A stretch of DNA of 64,000 bases, taken from the NCBI GenBank assembly GCA_902729315.2, contig LR746271.1, forward strand, positions 2,378,001 through 2,442,000, read 5' to 3'. Numbering within the stretch: position 1 is the stretch's first letter; every line of letters begins with the position of its first letter. This DNA comes from Spirodela intermedia (taxonomy: Eukaryota > Streptophyta > Magnoliopsida > Alismatales > Araceae). This document shows, piece after piece, positions 45,878-59,100 of the stretch. The notes beneath the pieces are model-generated. The model was not told the DNA's origin. It worked only from the letters and a program-made list of their open reading frames with translations, and searched no databases. Both the position numbers and the translations under genes were made by a program.

Positions 45878-47495
45878 ATGGCGCGGCGGCTGAAAATGTT
45901 CTCTCTCTTTCCCCTCCTCATTGTGGTTTTGCTGTTGAAGGGCGTGACGGTGGGGAGGGCCCAGTCGGGGTGTGCCGCGAGGACTTTCGCCGGCAACCGC
46001 AAATACGGCCTCTGCAGCGAGCTCCCCAGGCTCGGATCCACCCTACACTATACTCACGACACAGGGTCCTCCCTCCTCCGGCTGGCGTTCTCTGCGACTC
46101 CTTCCGCCTCCGGGGGGTGGATCTCCTGGGGAATCAACCCAAACGACCTGAAAATGATCGGCACGCAGGCGCTCCTCGCCTTCCGCACTTCAAACGGCTC
46201 CATTGACGTCGACACCTACAATATTAGTTCCTATAAGGTGCGCAAGTCCAAGATCGACTACGAGGTCTCAGATCTGGAGGCGGAGTATGGATCTGATGGA
46301 GTGATGACGATCTTCGCCACCATGAAGCTGCCTGCGGGGACAACGAAGGTGAACCAGGTGTGGCAGGTCGGTCCATCCGTTCAAGACGGCAACCCCATGA
46401 GGCACTCATTCGATCCAGCGAACTTGGCAGCCAGAGCCACCCTGGATTTAGCCGCCGGCGGCGTCTCTTCAGATGGTACCACCAGCTCGAGGCTTCGCAG
46501 GGCAAATGTGAGAATGCTACCACTCCTACGCCCTCTCACTGTGCATAATTCCTCCGTCTCAGAACGCATTTTCTGGCTATTTACTCGACAGAATCTAGAT
46601 TTTCTTGCCGTAGACTATGGAATCAGTTCGGCATTTCTCCTTCAAAAGTTTCGGATTAGATTTGTTGGAGCCTCGTTTGACATAATCTTCGGTGTAGTGA
46701 TGGCCTGCCGCGAGAAATCGAGTCATCTCTTCATGAATCCCGCTTCTCTGATGTTTCTTATCTCATGCGACGGTTCAATTTTAGAAAATTTACATGAATG
46801 TTTGGCTCCACGCTCTTCTGGAATCCTATCTAGTCACTCGTCGAGGTTTTGTTGGGCAGATTCATGGGGTCCTGAACGCCGTGGGCTGGGGAGTCCTCAT
46901 CCCTACCGGTGCGATCATTGCGAGATACCTGAGGACCGTTAAGTCCGCAGACCCTGCCTGGTTCTACCTTCACGTGGCGTGCCAGCTCTCCGGCTACTCC
47001 CTGGGGGTCGCCGGCTGGGCCACAGGCCTCAAGCTGGGGAAGGATTCGGAAGGAGTCCAGCACACCACGCATCGCAACCTCGGGATCGCCCTCTTCTGCG
47101 TCGCAACCCTCCAGGTTGGTCATCTCCTTCCCCTTCTTCCTCCTCGTCGGATCCCCCTTTCCTCCTCTGGTTCTGGTCCTAGTCCTGAGCGAGTTGCTCT
47201 GCTCCAGGTTTTCGCCCTCTTTGTGAGGCCGAGCAAGGAGCACAAGTTCCGCCTCTACTGGGCAGCCTACCACCACCTGACGGGCTACGTCGTCATCGTC
47301 CTCGGCATCGTCAACATCTTCCGCGGCTTTTCCATCTTGAAGCCTGCCGACCGGTGGAAGACCACCTACATCGCGGTGATCGCCGCCCTGGGCGGCATCG
47401 CCGTGCTCCTGGAGCTCGTCACCTGGGCCATATACCTCCGTCGGAGGCAGGGGAAGAAGACCGCCTCCAACACAGAGAAGCTCCCCACCAACTGA
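45878..47495 (+). CDS. Cytochrome b561 and DOMON domain-containing protein
   Basis: Three exons (45878-46507, 46860-47114, 47208-47495) give 390 residues. Residues 1-28 form a signal peptide (hydrophobic [10 protein letters not shown] core). The DOMON domain (about 45-180; [29 protein letters not shown]) binds heme b on the outer face. The second and third exons encode the b561 core with four transmembrane helices plus an end helix; the candidate heme ligands are H212 (IHGVLN), H248 (YLHVACQ), H281 (TTHRNLG) and H317 (AAYHHLTGY). The match is to plant CYB561-DOMON proteins such as At5g47530, proposed to move electrons from cytosolic ascorbate across the plasma membrane to the apoplast. The C-terminal tail is short, Lys/Arg-rich and cytosolic. 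Splice sites are canonical; the start is the first ATG after the TATA-like box. Confidence 0.95.
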
Positions 47496-47784
47496 CGATT
47501 TCTTCCGACGTCCACTGGGTCCGCCACCGCCGCCGCCGACACGCCGCCATGTGCCTGCCTGTAATTATCTCACCCACTCCATTGATGGACTATTATTGTC
47601 TGAACAGTGGGGGACTACTCTGCTTCGTTCCTCTCTCCTTGCTTTTGGCGTCTGTACCCCACGTCCCACCGAAGATCGTCCCTTTCCTTCCCGTACCTGT
47701 TGGCCACAAATAGGGGTAAAATTAAAATATTTTTAGGGGACTTAAATGTTTTCAGTTGAATTTTTTTTTGTTTCCGATTTAATA

Positions 47785-47857
47785 GCCGTCTTAGCTCAGT
47801 CGGTAGAGCGCATGGCTTTTAACCATGTGGTCGTGGGTTCGAATCCCACAGACGGCG
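47785..47857 (+). tRNA. tRNA-Lys (anticodon UUU)
   Basis: 73 nt with a seven-base acceptor stem (GCCGTCT/AGACGGC), A box TAGCTCAGTCGG, anticodon stem CATGG/CCATG enclosing CTTTTAA, B box GGGTTCGAATCCC, and G as discriminator. There is no intron. A T-run at about 47873-47877 fits a pol III terminator. It lies 290 bp past the b561-DOMON stop on the same strand. A decayed copy is at 51961-52021. Confidence 0.97.
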
Positions 47858-48789
47858 CAAAACTGGGATTTTTGTCCGTGGTGGATCTAAAACGTAGGCC
47901 ACCCGCTCCTCCCATCGTTCTTCTTCCCTTGGAAAATTTGTCCTGCTCAAACGATTTTTCCACCTCGTCCTGTCATTCAAATGGGAGATAGCTGGGGTGG
48001 GCCCCATACTGGACCCACCCGCTGACATCAGTGTCGGCATTCTACCATCACAAAAAGTCAACGATGAAGAGAGGGATTTGCGTGCGATTCATGGCTGCAA
48101 GTGGGGGGTGGATCCATCAGAGCTCTCAACGCAACGATCTACAACTGGAAACCCTCCAAGGGGAAGTAGAATCGGTTCAAGGTCATGAGGAGAGTGAGTG
48201 GGTCCGAAAGAGAGAAAATATAGATGATGACAGGAACGTAGTATGAATCTGTACGGGTGGAGGAAGTAAGAAAGAATGCATAGAGAATAGAATGGAAATA
48301 TAGATCATGAGAGATGAACATAATATGAAATTTAAATCGAATAATATTGGAGCGGAACCAAGAACTAGACGCCAAGTAGAAGTAAGATGGTCTACAGATG
48401 GAAAGAACAATCAGAGGCTAGATAGAGAGGCTTAAAGGTCACAAATTTAATAATAATCATCAATCATGTGCCAAGCGCAATTGAATAATACAAATTTAAT
48501 AGCCAACACATGGAATTAGCCTACAAAAGAAAATATAAAACAGAGCCTACAGAGGACATAAACGGGTCACTCCTATAAAGCTTATTGAAGTGCTGCATTC
48601 AAGACCCAGAGGCTAAACTAAGTAATCAAGGGTTCAAACACACACACACACACACACACACAGGCAAGGAACTCAGCTGAGAACTGGGCTCATTGTGTGC
48701 ACATTGAGGAATAAAAGGCATTCGAAATAAGACTATTAATATCTAAATTGCATGGAAAAATTTACTTTCAGATCATCAGACGGGGGTAC
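47858..48789. other. Duplicated AKR 3' flank and intron sequence
   Basis: No gene of its own. Blocks match the second AKR copy in the same order: 47990-48075 with about 52303-52390, 48100-48165 with about 53025-53065, and 48300-48485 with about 53220-53410. The interval holding AKR exon 4 (52648-52986) is missing between the first two blocks. Confidence 0.7.
48638..48662. repeat. (CA)n microsatellite
   Basis: CA run inside the duplicated AKR intron sequence; the second copy lacks it at the matching place (near 53670). Confidence 0.9.
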
Positions 48790-49035
48790 CTTTCTGAAGT
48801 CCTCGTCTGACAATGGGTTGACTTTGTCTGGGCAATAAGAGAAAATCCCCTACCCAATGGGCTATAGGCGACAATTCCAATCCCAAGTTCTCTGCGTGAA
48901 AGAGGAATCCGTGAAGCAAAAATAATTTATAAGTGACGATGCATGTGGAAGCTAGCAGAGACCTCCCTTACCTGCAAGTCGATGTCCTCTTCTACATCTC
49001 TAGTCCACAAAGACCACTCCACTGTACTAAAGTTG
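48790..49035 (-). pseudogene. Truncated aldo-keto reductase pseudogene (exon 3 and part of exon 2)
   Basis: 48891-48790 is a copy of AKR exon 3 ([16 protein letters not shown]) with a one-base deletion in the FFSY region that shifts the frame. About 49035-48972 copies the end of exon 2 ([13 protein letters not shown]) with a short deletion before the donor. Similarity to the intact gene stops near 49035, so exon 1 and most of exon 2 are absent, and exon 4 has been deleted. Intron sequence between the exons is conserved, so this arose by DNA duplication, not retroposition. Confidence 0.9.
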
Positions 49036-49139
49036 GGTGTTGTAAGAGTATATATGAGTATATGTGAAGCTTTGAGGCATGAAAGAGTACTACAAGAAGA
49101 GGTAGGATTTGTACTGATTGGCTGATGCAAAAATAATTT

Positions 49140-51960
49140 TTTTGTGGGTTATTATCATACACAACATTAGTTTTTATAGATTATGACATTAGTAATTGTT
49201 GGATTTATGTAAGAATATCCAAACTAACTAAATGACATCACATTGGATTTTTTTAACCATTCAAATTATTATTAATCCAAGAGAAATAGAGATTGAAGGT
49301 CTTGGAGTTTTGAAAAGATATCCAAGGATGATTTACCTATAAATAATGAATATTTCAAATGGATAAATAGGTACGATAAAATGATGTCATCCTTATGATG
49401 ACTTCAAGCTTTTGATTGCAAAACTCTACACCAAAATCTAGTGAGAACTAGTGAGGTCACTATTGGTTGTCCAAGTTGAAGAAAGTCTCAAGTCAAGGAT
49501 CCATCATGAGTGGCCACTCACTCCATCTCAACCAGCAGTCTTTTACAAAAGAGAAACCAAAAAAATCAACCTTCAACCTTCATTTTCTTCGTCGTAACTT
49601 CAGATGAACCTTAGGTCAACATCAATTTTTGGAAACCTCCCACAATGATATCTTTATCAATTGTAGTGAGATAATCATGATATTAAATACTAATCTATTT
49701 TTAGTGAGAGTTATTTTTATTAATTGTAGTTTGGCCTCCTAAAGCTAAAAAAATAGAAGAGAATTTTTTGGTGAAATTCTAAAAGATCTGTCCCTATTAA
49801 GCAACAATTTTCCCTCATAGAATCATGAATCTATAAGAGAAGTTTCCCATGTGAATTCCCAAGAGAGTTAAACTTGGTAATCAATGATTTGTGATCAGAT
49901 GGCCGTACTTAGTGAAACCTAAGAACATAGTTTGTTCTTGTAGATTGGATGTATGTAATGAGCTGAATCACTATAAAAATCATAGTATTTATTAAATAGA
50001 ATAAGAAATCTTAGATAGTAATATGTCAAAGAAAAAAAATCATCCTTCAAAGATATCTTATTTAAAGATGAATATAAAAAATATATCAATTCAACCACTC
50101 TTCTTGATCTTAGTGTGACCTAAAATCTAACAAAAGATTATAAGAAAACTCTCACCAAAAACTTGAGGAACAAATCCTTAATCTTGACCCTCAAATCACT
50201 CACCAATCCCAACAAGAGATTTCTCTTTAGAATCTCTCCTAAGAATTCTCCAATGAGATGCCCCAAATAAGAAAAAAAGTTCTATTTATAGGCACCTTGG
50301 GTACCTTCCCTAGGTTTTGAGCTATTTCCTCTTCTACTCATATGTTCCAATTTGTCCATCATTGGGCTATTTCTGCCCATTCCGGTCTGCATGTAAATGG
50401 GCCATTTCCGTTTGTGAGAATCAGTCCACCTGAAAATATGAACCTCCTTTAATGCATATTACTAGTGCATTATATGCTCATGCCTACTCTCTCTCCCTAT
50501 CTCTCTCTAAGGGGTATACATTGAATTTTCAAGCTACCCTCCTCTCTCTCTCTCTCTCTTAATGTATATACCAATATGTTAATGTTTTTGTCCGTTCCCT
50601 CTTAGCTATGTCTACACAGACAAGGTTGCAGAGTCTCCCTCTTTTATTGATTCCTCTAGATGCTAAGAATTGATAGCCCAACAGCTTCTTCCTCTCTCAC
50701 AACTGCTCACTAGAGAGGGGGGAGAGAGAGAGAGAGAGAGTACAGACTCTAGACTTTGTCCAAGTAGCTAGAAATACTGCAAGGGAAGGTTAGAGAGTCG
50801 GTTCTCCTATTGGGTTGTCCTGATGAGATACGCTTTTTGATGTTTCCACGTCTCTCGAGATGGCCACAATCCTTTACATCTCCCTTATGACTTCATTGCT
50901 GGCTAGAACACCAAGTCTATTGTTATCTCTATTCTCTCTGGTAGTAGTACTCTCTTCTATTGCTCATTATCTCTAAAGCCTAAGGCATATGGGGCATTAT
51001 GTGAGAAGTTTTGGGCTATTTAAGGATGACTCTATATCAATTTAATTTATTGAATTATTTTTTAACGTTTTAAGGATGCTTAATGCATCTTAAGTCTATT
51101 TGGTTGGCTTTTCATGGATATGACTAACAATTTCTAGTCTTGAATTTCCAAAATGGGAAAAAGGATTCAATAGTTAATGTAAGCTGAAGACTAGGACTGG
51201 ATGGGCAGCGCCAAATCTCTGGTCGGTTCAATGAGGTGCTCTCATCAGATGCTCTACCTACCTTGACACATGTCGCCATCTCCTTCCACTCAATCACCCC
51301 CAAAGCACTCCTAAAACTATCACATAGCAACTTCTCCATGTATAAAATATAATATAATTTAAATATATATATATCTATGAAGTTAATGTAATTTAACAAA
51401 ACAACCCAATTTGCTACAAGATTATGATTTTGAATATGAATGTCACAATAATTAATTAAAAGTTACAATAACAAACTTGTAGTATAACATAGTTTAATTT
51501 TTATCCCATTAATTATAGTTGTTTCAATGAAATTTCAAATTTCAGGTCTAAAGTTTTAAAAATTGACTCATGTTTATTTAGTACGCTTCATCCAAAGTTA
51601 ACCATAGCTTTTATCTAAAAATAAGAATAATATAAACACAAAATCACTATTTGTCCTTGTACAAAACTCTATATTTGAATAAAATACTAATTCACTCTAA
51701 TTTAGTGAAAACTTTATTAAATTGATCTTGCTAACATAAAAGATATAAAAGACTATAGATGAATCTTAAACCCTTTCCATTTAGTTATAACCTTGAATAC
51801 GTGGTGATGTGTCCATTTTTAGGATCTTGAAGGTCAAGACTACCCTTATCCCCAGCTCCTTTTCCAATGGTTGTCAATAAGGAAGAGAAGAAAAAAAAAA
51901 TGGTCACATATCTCTTATTACATAAATAAAATAGTACGGTTTCAAGTTTTTCTACTCATA
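49140..51960. other. AT-rich repeat-like region, possible solo LTR on the minus strand
   Basis: No protein-coding content recognised. On the minus strand, a TATA-type GCCTATAAATAGAAC at about 50280-50294 is followed by sequence resembling the leader part of a plant LTR, and a TC/AG run is at 50538-50558. I could not find matching ends or target duplications, so the LTR reading is tentative. The duplicated tRNA/AKR blocks lie on either side, so this may have inserted between them. Confidence 0.35.
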
Positions 51961-52021
51961 GGTGCTTAGTGCTAGGTGGTTTGTAACCATGCAGTTGTGG
52001 ATTTGATGCCCACATACAGCA
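51961..52021 (+). pseudogene. Decayed tRNA-Lys copy
   Basis: The 3' half aligns with the intact tRNA (GTAACCATGCAGTTGTGGA against TTAACCATGTGGTCGTGGG, then TTTGATGCCCACA against TTCGAATCCCACA). The D-arm has lost about a dozen bases and the acceptor stem no longer pairs. Downstream flank matches the flank of the intact gene. Confidence 0.8.
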
Positions 52022-52647
52022 CAAAGTCAAATTTTTTGTTTGGTCCTTGTGAGCCTAAAACAAAGAAAGCCAGCCACCCCCCCATTTGAAACAAATTTTC
52101 TAGACAAGCCTTGTGATGTTGCGATGTAATGTTCTACATTCAATAAATACCACATTATTTTGACCAGCTCCCATCATGATACCCTCTCTATTTCACATGC
52201 AAGGCAAGGTTTGCTTGCATGTATTCCCATCATCATTCCAAGGTATTATCCACAATGATGGGAGCAAGCTATTAAAATGGGAGCAAGCTATCTATGCATG
52301 GATAGCTGGGCAAGCCCATCTGGGACCCACACATTTACACCATTATCAGTTTTCTACGATCGCAAAAGTCAACGATGAAGAGAGATGTGATTCATGGGAT
52401 TTTTTGGAAGACATTAAAATGGGTCTGAAAGTATTCTTCACTAAAGATGGTACAAATTATCTTCAAACAAGGAAAACATCAGAATGCTGAATGGATTTAT
52501 TAACCATAAACAAAACATTATTCAAAATTTGTTTCAACTACAGAAACTGATCTATGCTTCTTCATTATTGCCAACAAGCAAAAGTGACGGCATGAATTGG
52601 AGACTACTTATTCAGAGTGGAGGGAAAACCCCAGCTTATCATTACCC

Positions 52648-55600
52648 TTACTCTCCCTTCCATGACGACAACGGCGGGGTCTCGGAGGTCTTCCAAGTGG
52701 GCATCAATGACCCATATCGGTTCCCCTTCACAGCATCAGCAGTAGTGAAGGACTCGAGCTCGGCAATTTCATCAGGAGTGAGCTCCACCGCCAGTGCCCC
52801 GATGTTCTGGTTCAGGTTCTCGATCTTGGTGGTGCCTGGAATCGGGCACACATCACTCCCCTGGTGGTGAACCCAAGCCAGGGCCAGCTGTGAGGGGGTG
52901 CAGCCCTTGTTCTTTGCCATCGCCTGGACTCGCTCAAATATGAGCGCATTCTCACGCAGATTTTCAGGTTGAAACCTTGGGACCGTCTGCAAGTGGGTGC
53001 ATCCATTAGAGGCTAGGAAGAAATCAGAACTCTCAACGGAACAGTGTACAAATGGAAGCCCTCCATGGGGAAAGCGAGTGGGCTCTACGGGTGGAAGTAA
53101 ATAATAGATGGTAAACATAATCTGAATCCGCAAAAACGGATGTATTAATTAGAGGTTCAGAAGAATTCAAGGGGAATAGAAAATATACTGCATATAGAGT
53201 GACCTTAAACCGAAATATCGATCATAAGATGAACATAATTTGAAATTTAATTCGAATAATAAAGGAGGGAACTAAGAACTAGACGCCAAGTAGAAGTAAG
53301 ATGGTCTACAGATGGAAAGAACAATCAGAGGTTAAAGAGGCTTAAACGTCACAAATAGAATAATCTACAGACGGAATCATCAATCATGTGCCAAGAGCAA
53401 TTGAATAATACAAATAGAATGTTCCACACATATAAACCTCACATGACAGTAAACCCAGTCCGAGGCCACTGATAGAATTAGCTACAAAAGAAAATATAAA
53501 ATAGAGCCAACTAAAATCAGACCCTCGCTCCTATAATCAGACATTCGGAACTCCTATAAGCTGAACGGTTCAGTTAAATGTTTATTGAAGTACAGCATTC
53601 AAGATCAGAGGCTAAAATCAAGTAACGAAAGCATGGAAGAATCAATAAGATTCCGAGAAAAGCTTCAACCACATAGACAAGGAACTCAGCTGAGAACTGA
53701 GCTCACTGTGTGCACATCGAGGAAATAAAAGGCGTTCAAAATAAGGCTACTAGTGTCTAAATAGCATAGAAAAAATTACTTTTCAAATTATCAGACAAAT
53801 ACCTTTCGAAAATCCTGATCTGACAACTGGTTGACCATGTCTGGGCCATAGGAGAAGAATCCCCTACCCAATGGGCTGTAGGCGACAATTCCAATCCCAA
53901 GTTCTCTGCACGAAAGAGGAATCCGTGAAGCAAAAATAATTTATAAGTGATGATGCATGTGGAAGGTAGCAAAGACCCTCCCTTACCTGCAAGTCGGAAC
54001 AATATCCTCTTCTACATCTCTCGTCCACAAAGACCACTCCAACTGTACTGCAGTTATGGGATGCACGGCATGGGCCCTTCGGATTGTGGAGGCCGATGCT
54101 TCTGACAGCCCAATATACTTTATCTTCCCCTCTTCGACAAGCTTCTTGAGCTCCCCCATCTTATGGCAAGAAAGTAGATTAGTATTGGAATATAAATACA
54201 TATTAGCCTAGCCTCATCATAGAACGATTGATTAAAAAATTGGAAAAAAAATTAGATGAAACCATAACCTATATATATATATATATGCCTACCTATATGC
54301 ATGTATGTGTATATTGTAACCACAAAAATGGAGAAATGAGAGAGCATAGGAAGCCAAGAAAACTTTCCCAGCAGCCAGTAGATAGAGAAAAGAGAACGTT
54401 CCTAGCCATTAGAGAGGGCATGCTCAACTAAAAGCTCGACTTGGGAAAGAATCTTACCCATATGGACATGTCAAAGCCTGATGTAAGATATAACACCCTT
54501 CTTTGAGCACTTTGTTGTCAGCAGATAACTCATATTCTTCTGGTTTTCACCAATAATTTTCTAGGATTACTAAGTCAATCATATTGAGGCATTCAAGGTT
54601 TCCATTGAGATTCACAAAGAGAATACTATACACAATACTCTGAGAGATTAGAGCACTTTTCTGATTGTTTTAAGTAAAGAGACACGTTTATTAATGCTTA
54701 CATATTGAGGACTAAAGTAACAGGAACCTGGCTGAGTCAATTGGTTCAAGGTGTGAACCACCCTCTAGTGGCTGATTCTACATAGACGGCTCAATTTTTT
54801 AATCAGCACAAAAATATAACCAGAATTGGCAGTTTTAGGACTGAATCATCGTAGAATGGGGAGATTTTGTGAGGATCAGCCATAAGCTGGTTAATTTTGA
54901 CTCAGATAAGACAATTCACGGCAAAGCTGACCCAATATTTTTGGCCAGCAGGACATGGTTTGAGAACACATGATCAACCTGGTCCACCAAAAGATTCATA
55001 TTGTAATAGGCCTACTCAGTGTGCCCACTTGGTCTGACCTAAGTCCCATTCTAATAAACTGTAACCGGTGTCTTGAACTGTTTGCTTTAGACAAATAAAC
55101 GACATTCATAGGGTCAAAGAAGAGCCCAGGAGAAAAAAAACAATGACTTCGACGAAAATGCAAGTCAAACGTTGAGAGAGCCATTGGCTCTACACATGAG
55201 AAGCTTCAATCTAAGTCCGAAAGACATCGATCCACTGGTATCTAGATCCCTGAAGCTTGACACGTACCAAGAACCAGAAACATCAGATACAGAAAATATC
55301 AAGATCATTCAAATGACTCTCCGTGTGCTCTAACAATGGATTGGCCATTTCTGTACGTCGAGCATTCCCCATTCATGATCTCTCCTAGAAGACTTGAAGG
55401 TTTTTCTCTAAGAAAGATGCAATTAGAAGGACAAGTTTATGAAAACTTTATCGTACCCACTTCGTGAATTTGCAAGAAAAACCAATTTAATCAGAATATT
55501 TCGAATCGGGACCGACATCAAGCAGTTTATGGAATGGTTTCGCTTTCTATGGATTCCCCAGAGGGAGAGAGACCCAATCAGCGACACAGAAATGGTGGAG

Positions 55601-56187
55601 ACAGGGTTCTTGAGATTGGATTGGTGCCATGTGCGCCTTTTCCTTCTGTTCCGGCAGACTACGCCACCCTATCTAGATCGATTTTGAACAACCTCGCAGG
55701 GACAAGGCACCTGTTTGTCATATGAAGAGGACGGACAGAGATAACGGAGCCTCACCGTGACTTCGATGGGTAATCTGGTGTCGATCCGGTGCTGATAATA
55801 CAGATCAATACAGTCGAGGCCGAGCCTCTTGAGGCTGGCTTCACAGGCGGCCCGCACATAGGCCGGGTCGCCGCATATTTCCCGCCTGTCTTCCTCATAG
55901 AACCGGATTCCAAATTTGGTAGCCAGCTCCACCTTTTCCCTCAGTCCGTCTTCCTGGAGGGCCTTCCCGAGGAGGACCTCGTTGGTAAAGGGGCCGTAGA
56001 TGTCCGAGGTGTCGAGGAAGGTGACGCCGCTGCGGACGGCGTGATGGATGAGGGCGATCATGTCCGGCTCCGGCTTGGGGGCCCCGTAGAAGGACGACAT
56101 GCCCATGCAGCCCAGACCCTGGGCAGAAACCTCCAGCCCTTGCGACCCCAGCTTGATCCGCCGCACTGCCGGCAGAGGAGAAGCCAT
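52648..56187 (-). CDS. Aldo-keto reductase (perakine-reductase-like, At1g60710 type)
   Basis: Four exons (56187-55756, 54159-53987, 53905-53803, 52986-52648) give 348 residues, the normal size. The family folds as a TIM barrel and reduces carbonyls with NADPH. The catalytic tetrad is D59 and Y64 ([10 protein letters not shown]), K91 (ELATKFG) and H133 (YYQHRID), with the same spacing as perakine reductase. Other blocks are [76 protein letters not shown] (cofactor phosphate region) and the [10 protein letters not shown] end. Exon 1 is GC-rich and the start is the first ATG before the conserved [19 protein letters not shown]. All introns are GT-AG. It is probably cytosolic (no signal). The true substrate cannot be told from sequence. 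A partial copy is at 48790-49035. Confidence 0.95.
54269..54287. repeat. (TA)n microsatellite in AKR intron 1
   Basis: TA run in the 1.6-kb first intron of the aldo-keto reductase gene. Confidence 0.85.
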
Positions 56188-59100
56188 CCTTCCCTCCTAG
56201 CTTGACGATCACACCGAGAGGAGTCGACTGAGGAGACCTTGTCGGGAACACAGGGTAAGGTAGCAGCCCCTCCCCGCCGCCCCTATTCTTAAATCCCCGG
56301 CGGTAGCTGTACCAAACGTCAACGCCTACCTACCAACAGGAATTACTGAGACATATTATAAATTACTGATCCAATTCCACATATTCATTTATTTATCAAT
56401 TTAATGAGGGTAAAAAAACAACAATTTAATAAAGGCAGGGTTTTAAGTGGGAGGGATGTATGATTGGGAAGCCCAGAGAAAGGGAGTTGACTGTGAACCA
56501 TGTTTATCTTCTGTCTACTATCCCTCTCAAGCTCTATTTCCCCTTATGAATGGAGGTATGTCCTCACCTCCCAGTGGACACCAGATATATTGATGTTATA
56601 TAATTTTGCTTACAACCCTTTTGAAATTTCATTTGATCACAGTCTGACTTAAGGTAACTAAATAATTGAATACATTTTCCTTCAACTAACAAAATCACAA
56701 TGTCTCCATTGATAAAATATGTCATGGGTTTAATTTTTCAGACTAAATAAGGCCTTTAATGATTTTAATAAATCTGTAATTTTTTTAGATGAGTGGCAGA
56801 TGATTTTCGTTACAACAGCAACTTTATCTTTTGAAAATATTTCCCATAATAATAATTATAGGCAAGGAGAAATAATATATGTAGAATTAATCCATAGAAG
56901 CCCTCATAAATGGTTGGGATCACAAGGTAGTTCATAGTAGAGTACTAGGATGAATCATGGGTACCTTTTTATGTGATATCTATATTTATTGTTTTTGAAA
57001 TGTTATGGATTTTTGTCCACATTTGGATTGATATTTTTATTTTCTCTATAGAATAAAAAATTATGCAAAAGAATAGAACATTTATCCATAATCCATAATT
57101 CTTGACCACTATAAGAGTTCTAAAAATTCTTTTTAAATGAAAAATACATAGACATTTCTTGTAGTGGCCAAACATGACAATGGAAAACATTCCTTGTAAG
57201 ATCAAGTAGCTCTTCTGTCATAAAAAATGACAAAAGAAAACATTCCTTGTATAGTCAATTAACTCTTCTATCATGAAATGTGACAATAGAAAAGGAGTGT
57301 TATTTAAATATATAAATGAACTTAGCTTAAATTTCAATGAAGCTTAAATCTTGGAAACTGAAGCCACTACTAGATTAAATTTAGTTCACTCACTATCATT
57401 TTAGAATCATAAAAAATATACTTAATAATGACTTCCAATAATGAAGTCAATTGCACATATCTTGAGTGTTTGCTTAATGTGATTATATCGAACATTAGGT
57501 TTTATGCCATGGGATCCATTATCCTATAGAAAAAGGAGGTTTTAACCTTGAAAGTTTATGGCATATTATTCAATTTTGCATGCTTGAATTGACATTACTT
57601 GTGCTAAGTATATTAAGTGCAAATTCATGTTTTGATTAACCTTGCATTTACTGCATTTAGGGGATCATTATTTTCCACATATATTATTGTGCCAACATGA
57701 TGCCAACCTTAGATAATATTGTCTAATAATTTTTTAGTGTAGTGGAATTGAATTTTTCCATGATGCCAACCTTAATACTATTTCAGCACAAGTTTTCCAA
57801 AGGAATCTCAAGCTTGTAGAAAATTTTCTCAAAAACGGTAACAAGATTCATTTATTCACTTTTCATTCATCTGAAAAAATTATATTCGTGACATATATTC
57901 AATTTTTAACAAAAATGGAAATGTTAGTTACTAAAATGAAATCATTAGAATTCCTCTTCTTTGGAATCTTCTTGCAATACAACGAGACATACTAATCTAG
58001 AAGATAAAATTCTTGATAGAATTCAAGACTCATCATTGATTCCCACAAAAATTTCCTCCAACATAGGAAATCTTTATTTGACTAGTGCTTCACAAATAAT
58101 TCGTCGGTAAGACCTAATGTTCAACTGAGCTCAAAAAGTTTTTGTGCAAACTTCTATAAAAAATTGACATCTTTTCGTTTTAAGCGATACTAATTTTTTT
58201 TAACATGCTAATAATACTTTTTTAATATGCCTTTTTTATTTTAACATATAACATACATATAATTTAAAATTATTTAAAGTTAGAGAAGCAAGTATTAATA
58301 GCTCTAGCATTGAAGACAACACCACTAAAGAAAGGAAAATAGTATCAGAAATTGATCCAAGATCAAAGGTGTAACTATTTGTAAAGCATAAATGTAGAAT
58401 TATTTATACCAGGTTGGCATGTAAGTATGTCTCACACCAAAAAATAAGGTCAACCCTACAAATCGAGCATTGACACAATGTGAAATGTTTTATCAATTAT
58501 GTTGAGTGGAAGAAATAAAAACAAAATAATGTTGACCATTGTAAATATAGGGATCTCAACTGAGATACCAGAATAAAATGAATTAGTCAGTCCTTCACTT
58601 TTAAGAGTCAACCTTTTCAATTCTCTATCTACCAACTTATCAAAATAGGAAAAGGAAAAAACTGAAAATGAAGTTGTTCTATCCATCAAGGGCACAATAT
58701 TTTTTTACCAAGTTGAGGAATTTTACCTATAAGAGGGTAAGATAAAAGGGGATTCAAGAATGCTTTCTTACATAAATGGTTTAAATATGAGAAGCTACTT
58801 CTTCACAGGCTCTAAAAGCTTTGCATGGGCTCCATTTGTTTGAGTTGCACCTGTTGGCTTTAGGAGTCAAATATGTTTTGATGATTATCACAAAAATATG
58901 TAATTATAGATTTAATGATTATAGAATTTTATGATATTGATGATTGCTAGCAAGGAATGACTTAAAGTGACTAATTGGAGCAACTTGTAAAAAGCAATGA
59001 TTACGAATATTTAGAAATATATTTATCAATCTTTAATAGACCAAATGAAACTACATAAATATTATTTTAATGTTCATGATTTTAAATTGATGATAGTTGT

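Noticed and set aside
46508-46942. Apparent extension of b561-DOMON exon 1 to a 354-residue protein
   Set aside because: It runs through intron 1; a GT donor at 46508 and an AG acceptor at 46858-46859 restore the conserved b561 core, and the read-through tail has no homology.
47354-47713. 119-residue frame overlapping the b561-DOMON end
   Set aside because: Alternative frame of exon 3 running into the 3' UTR; no homology.
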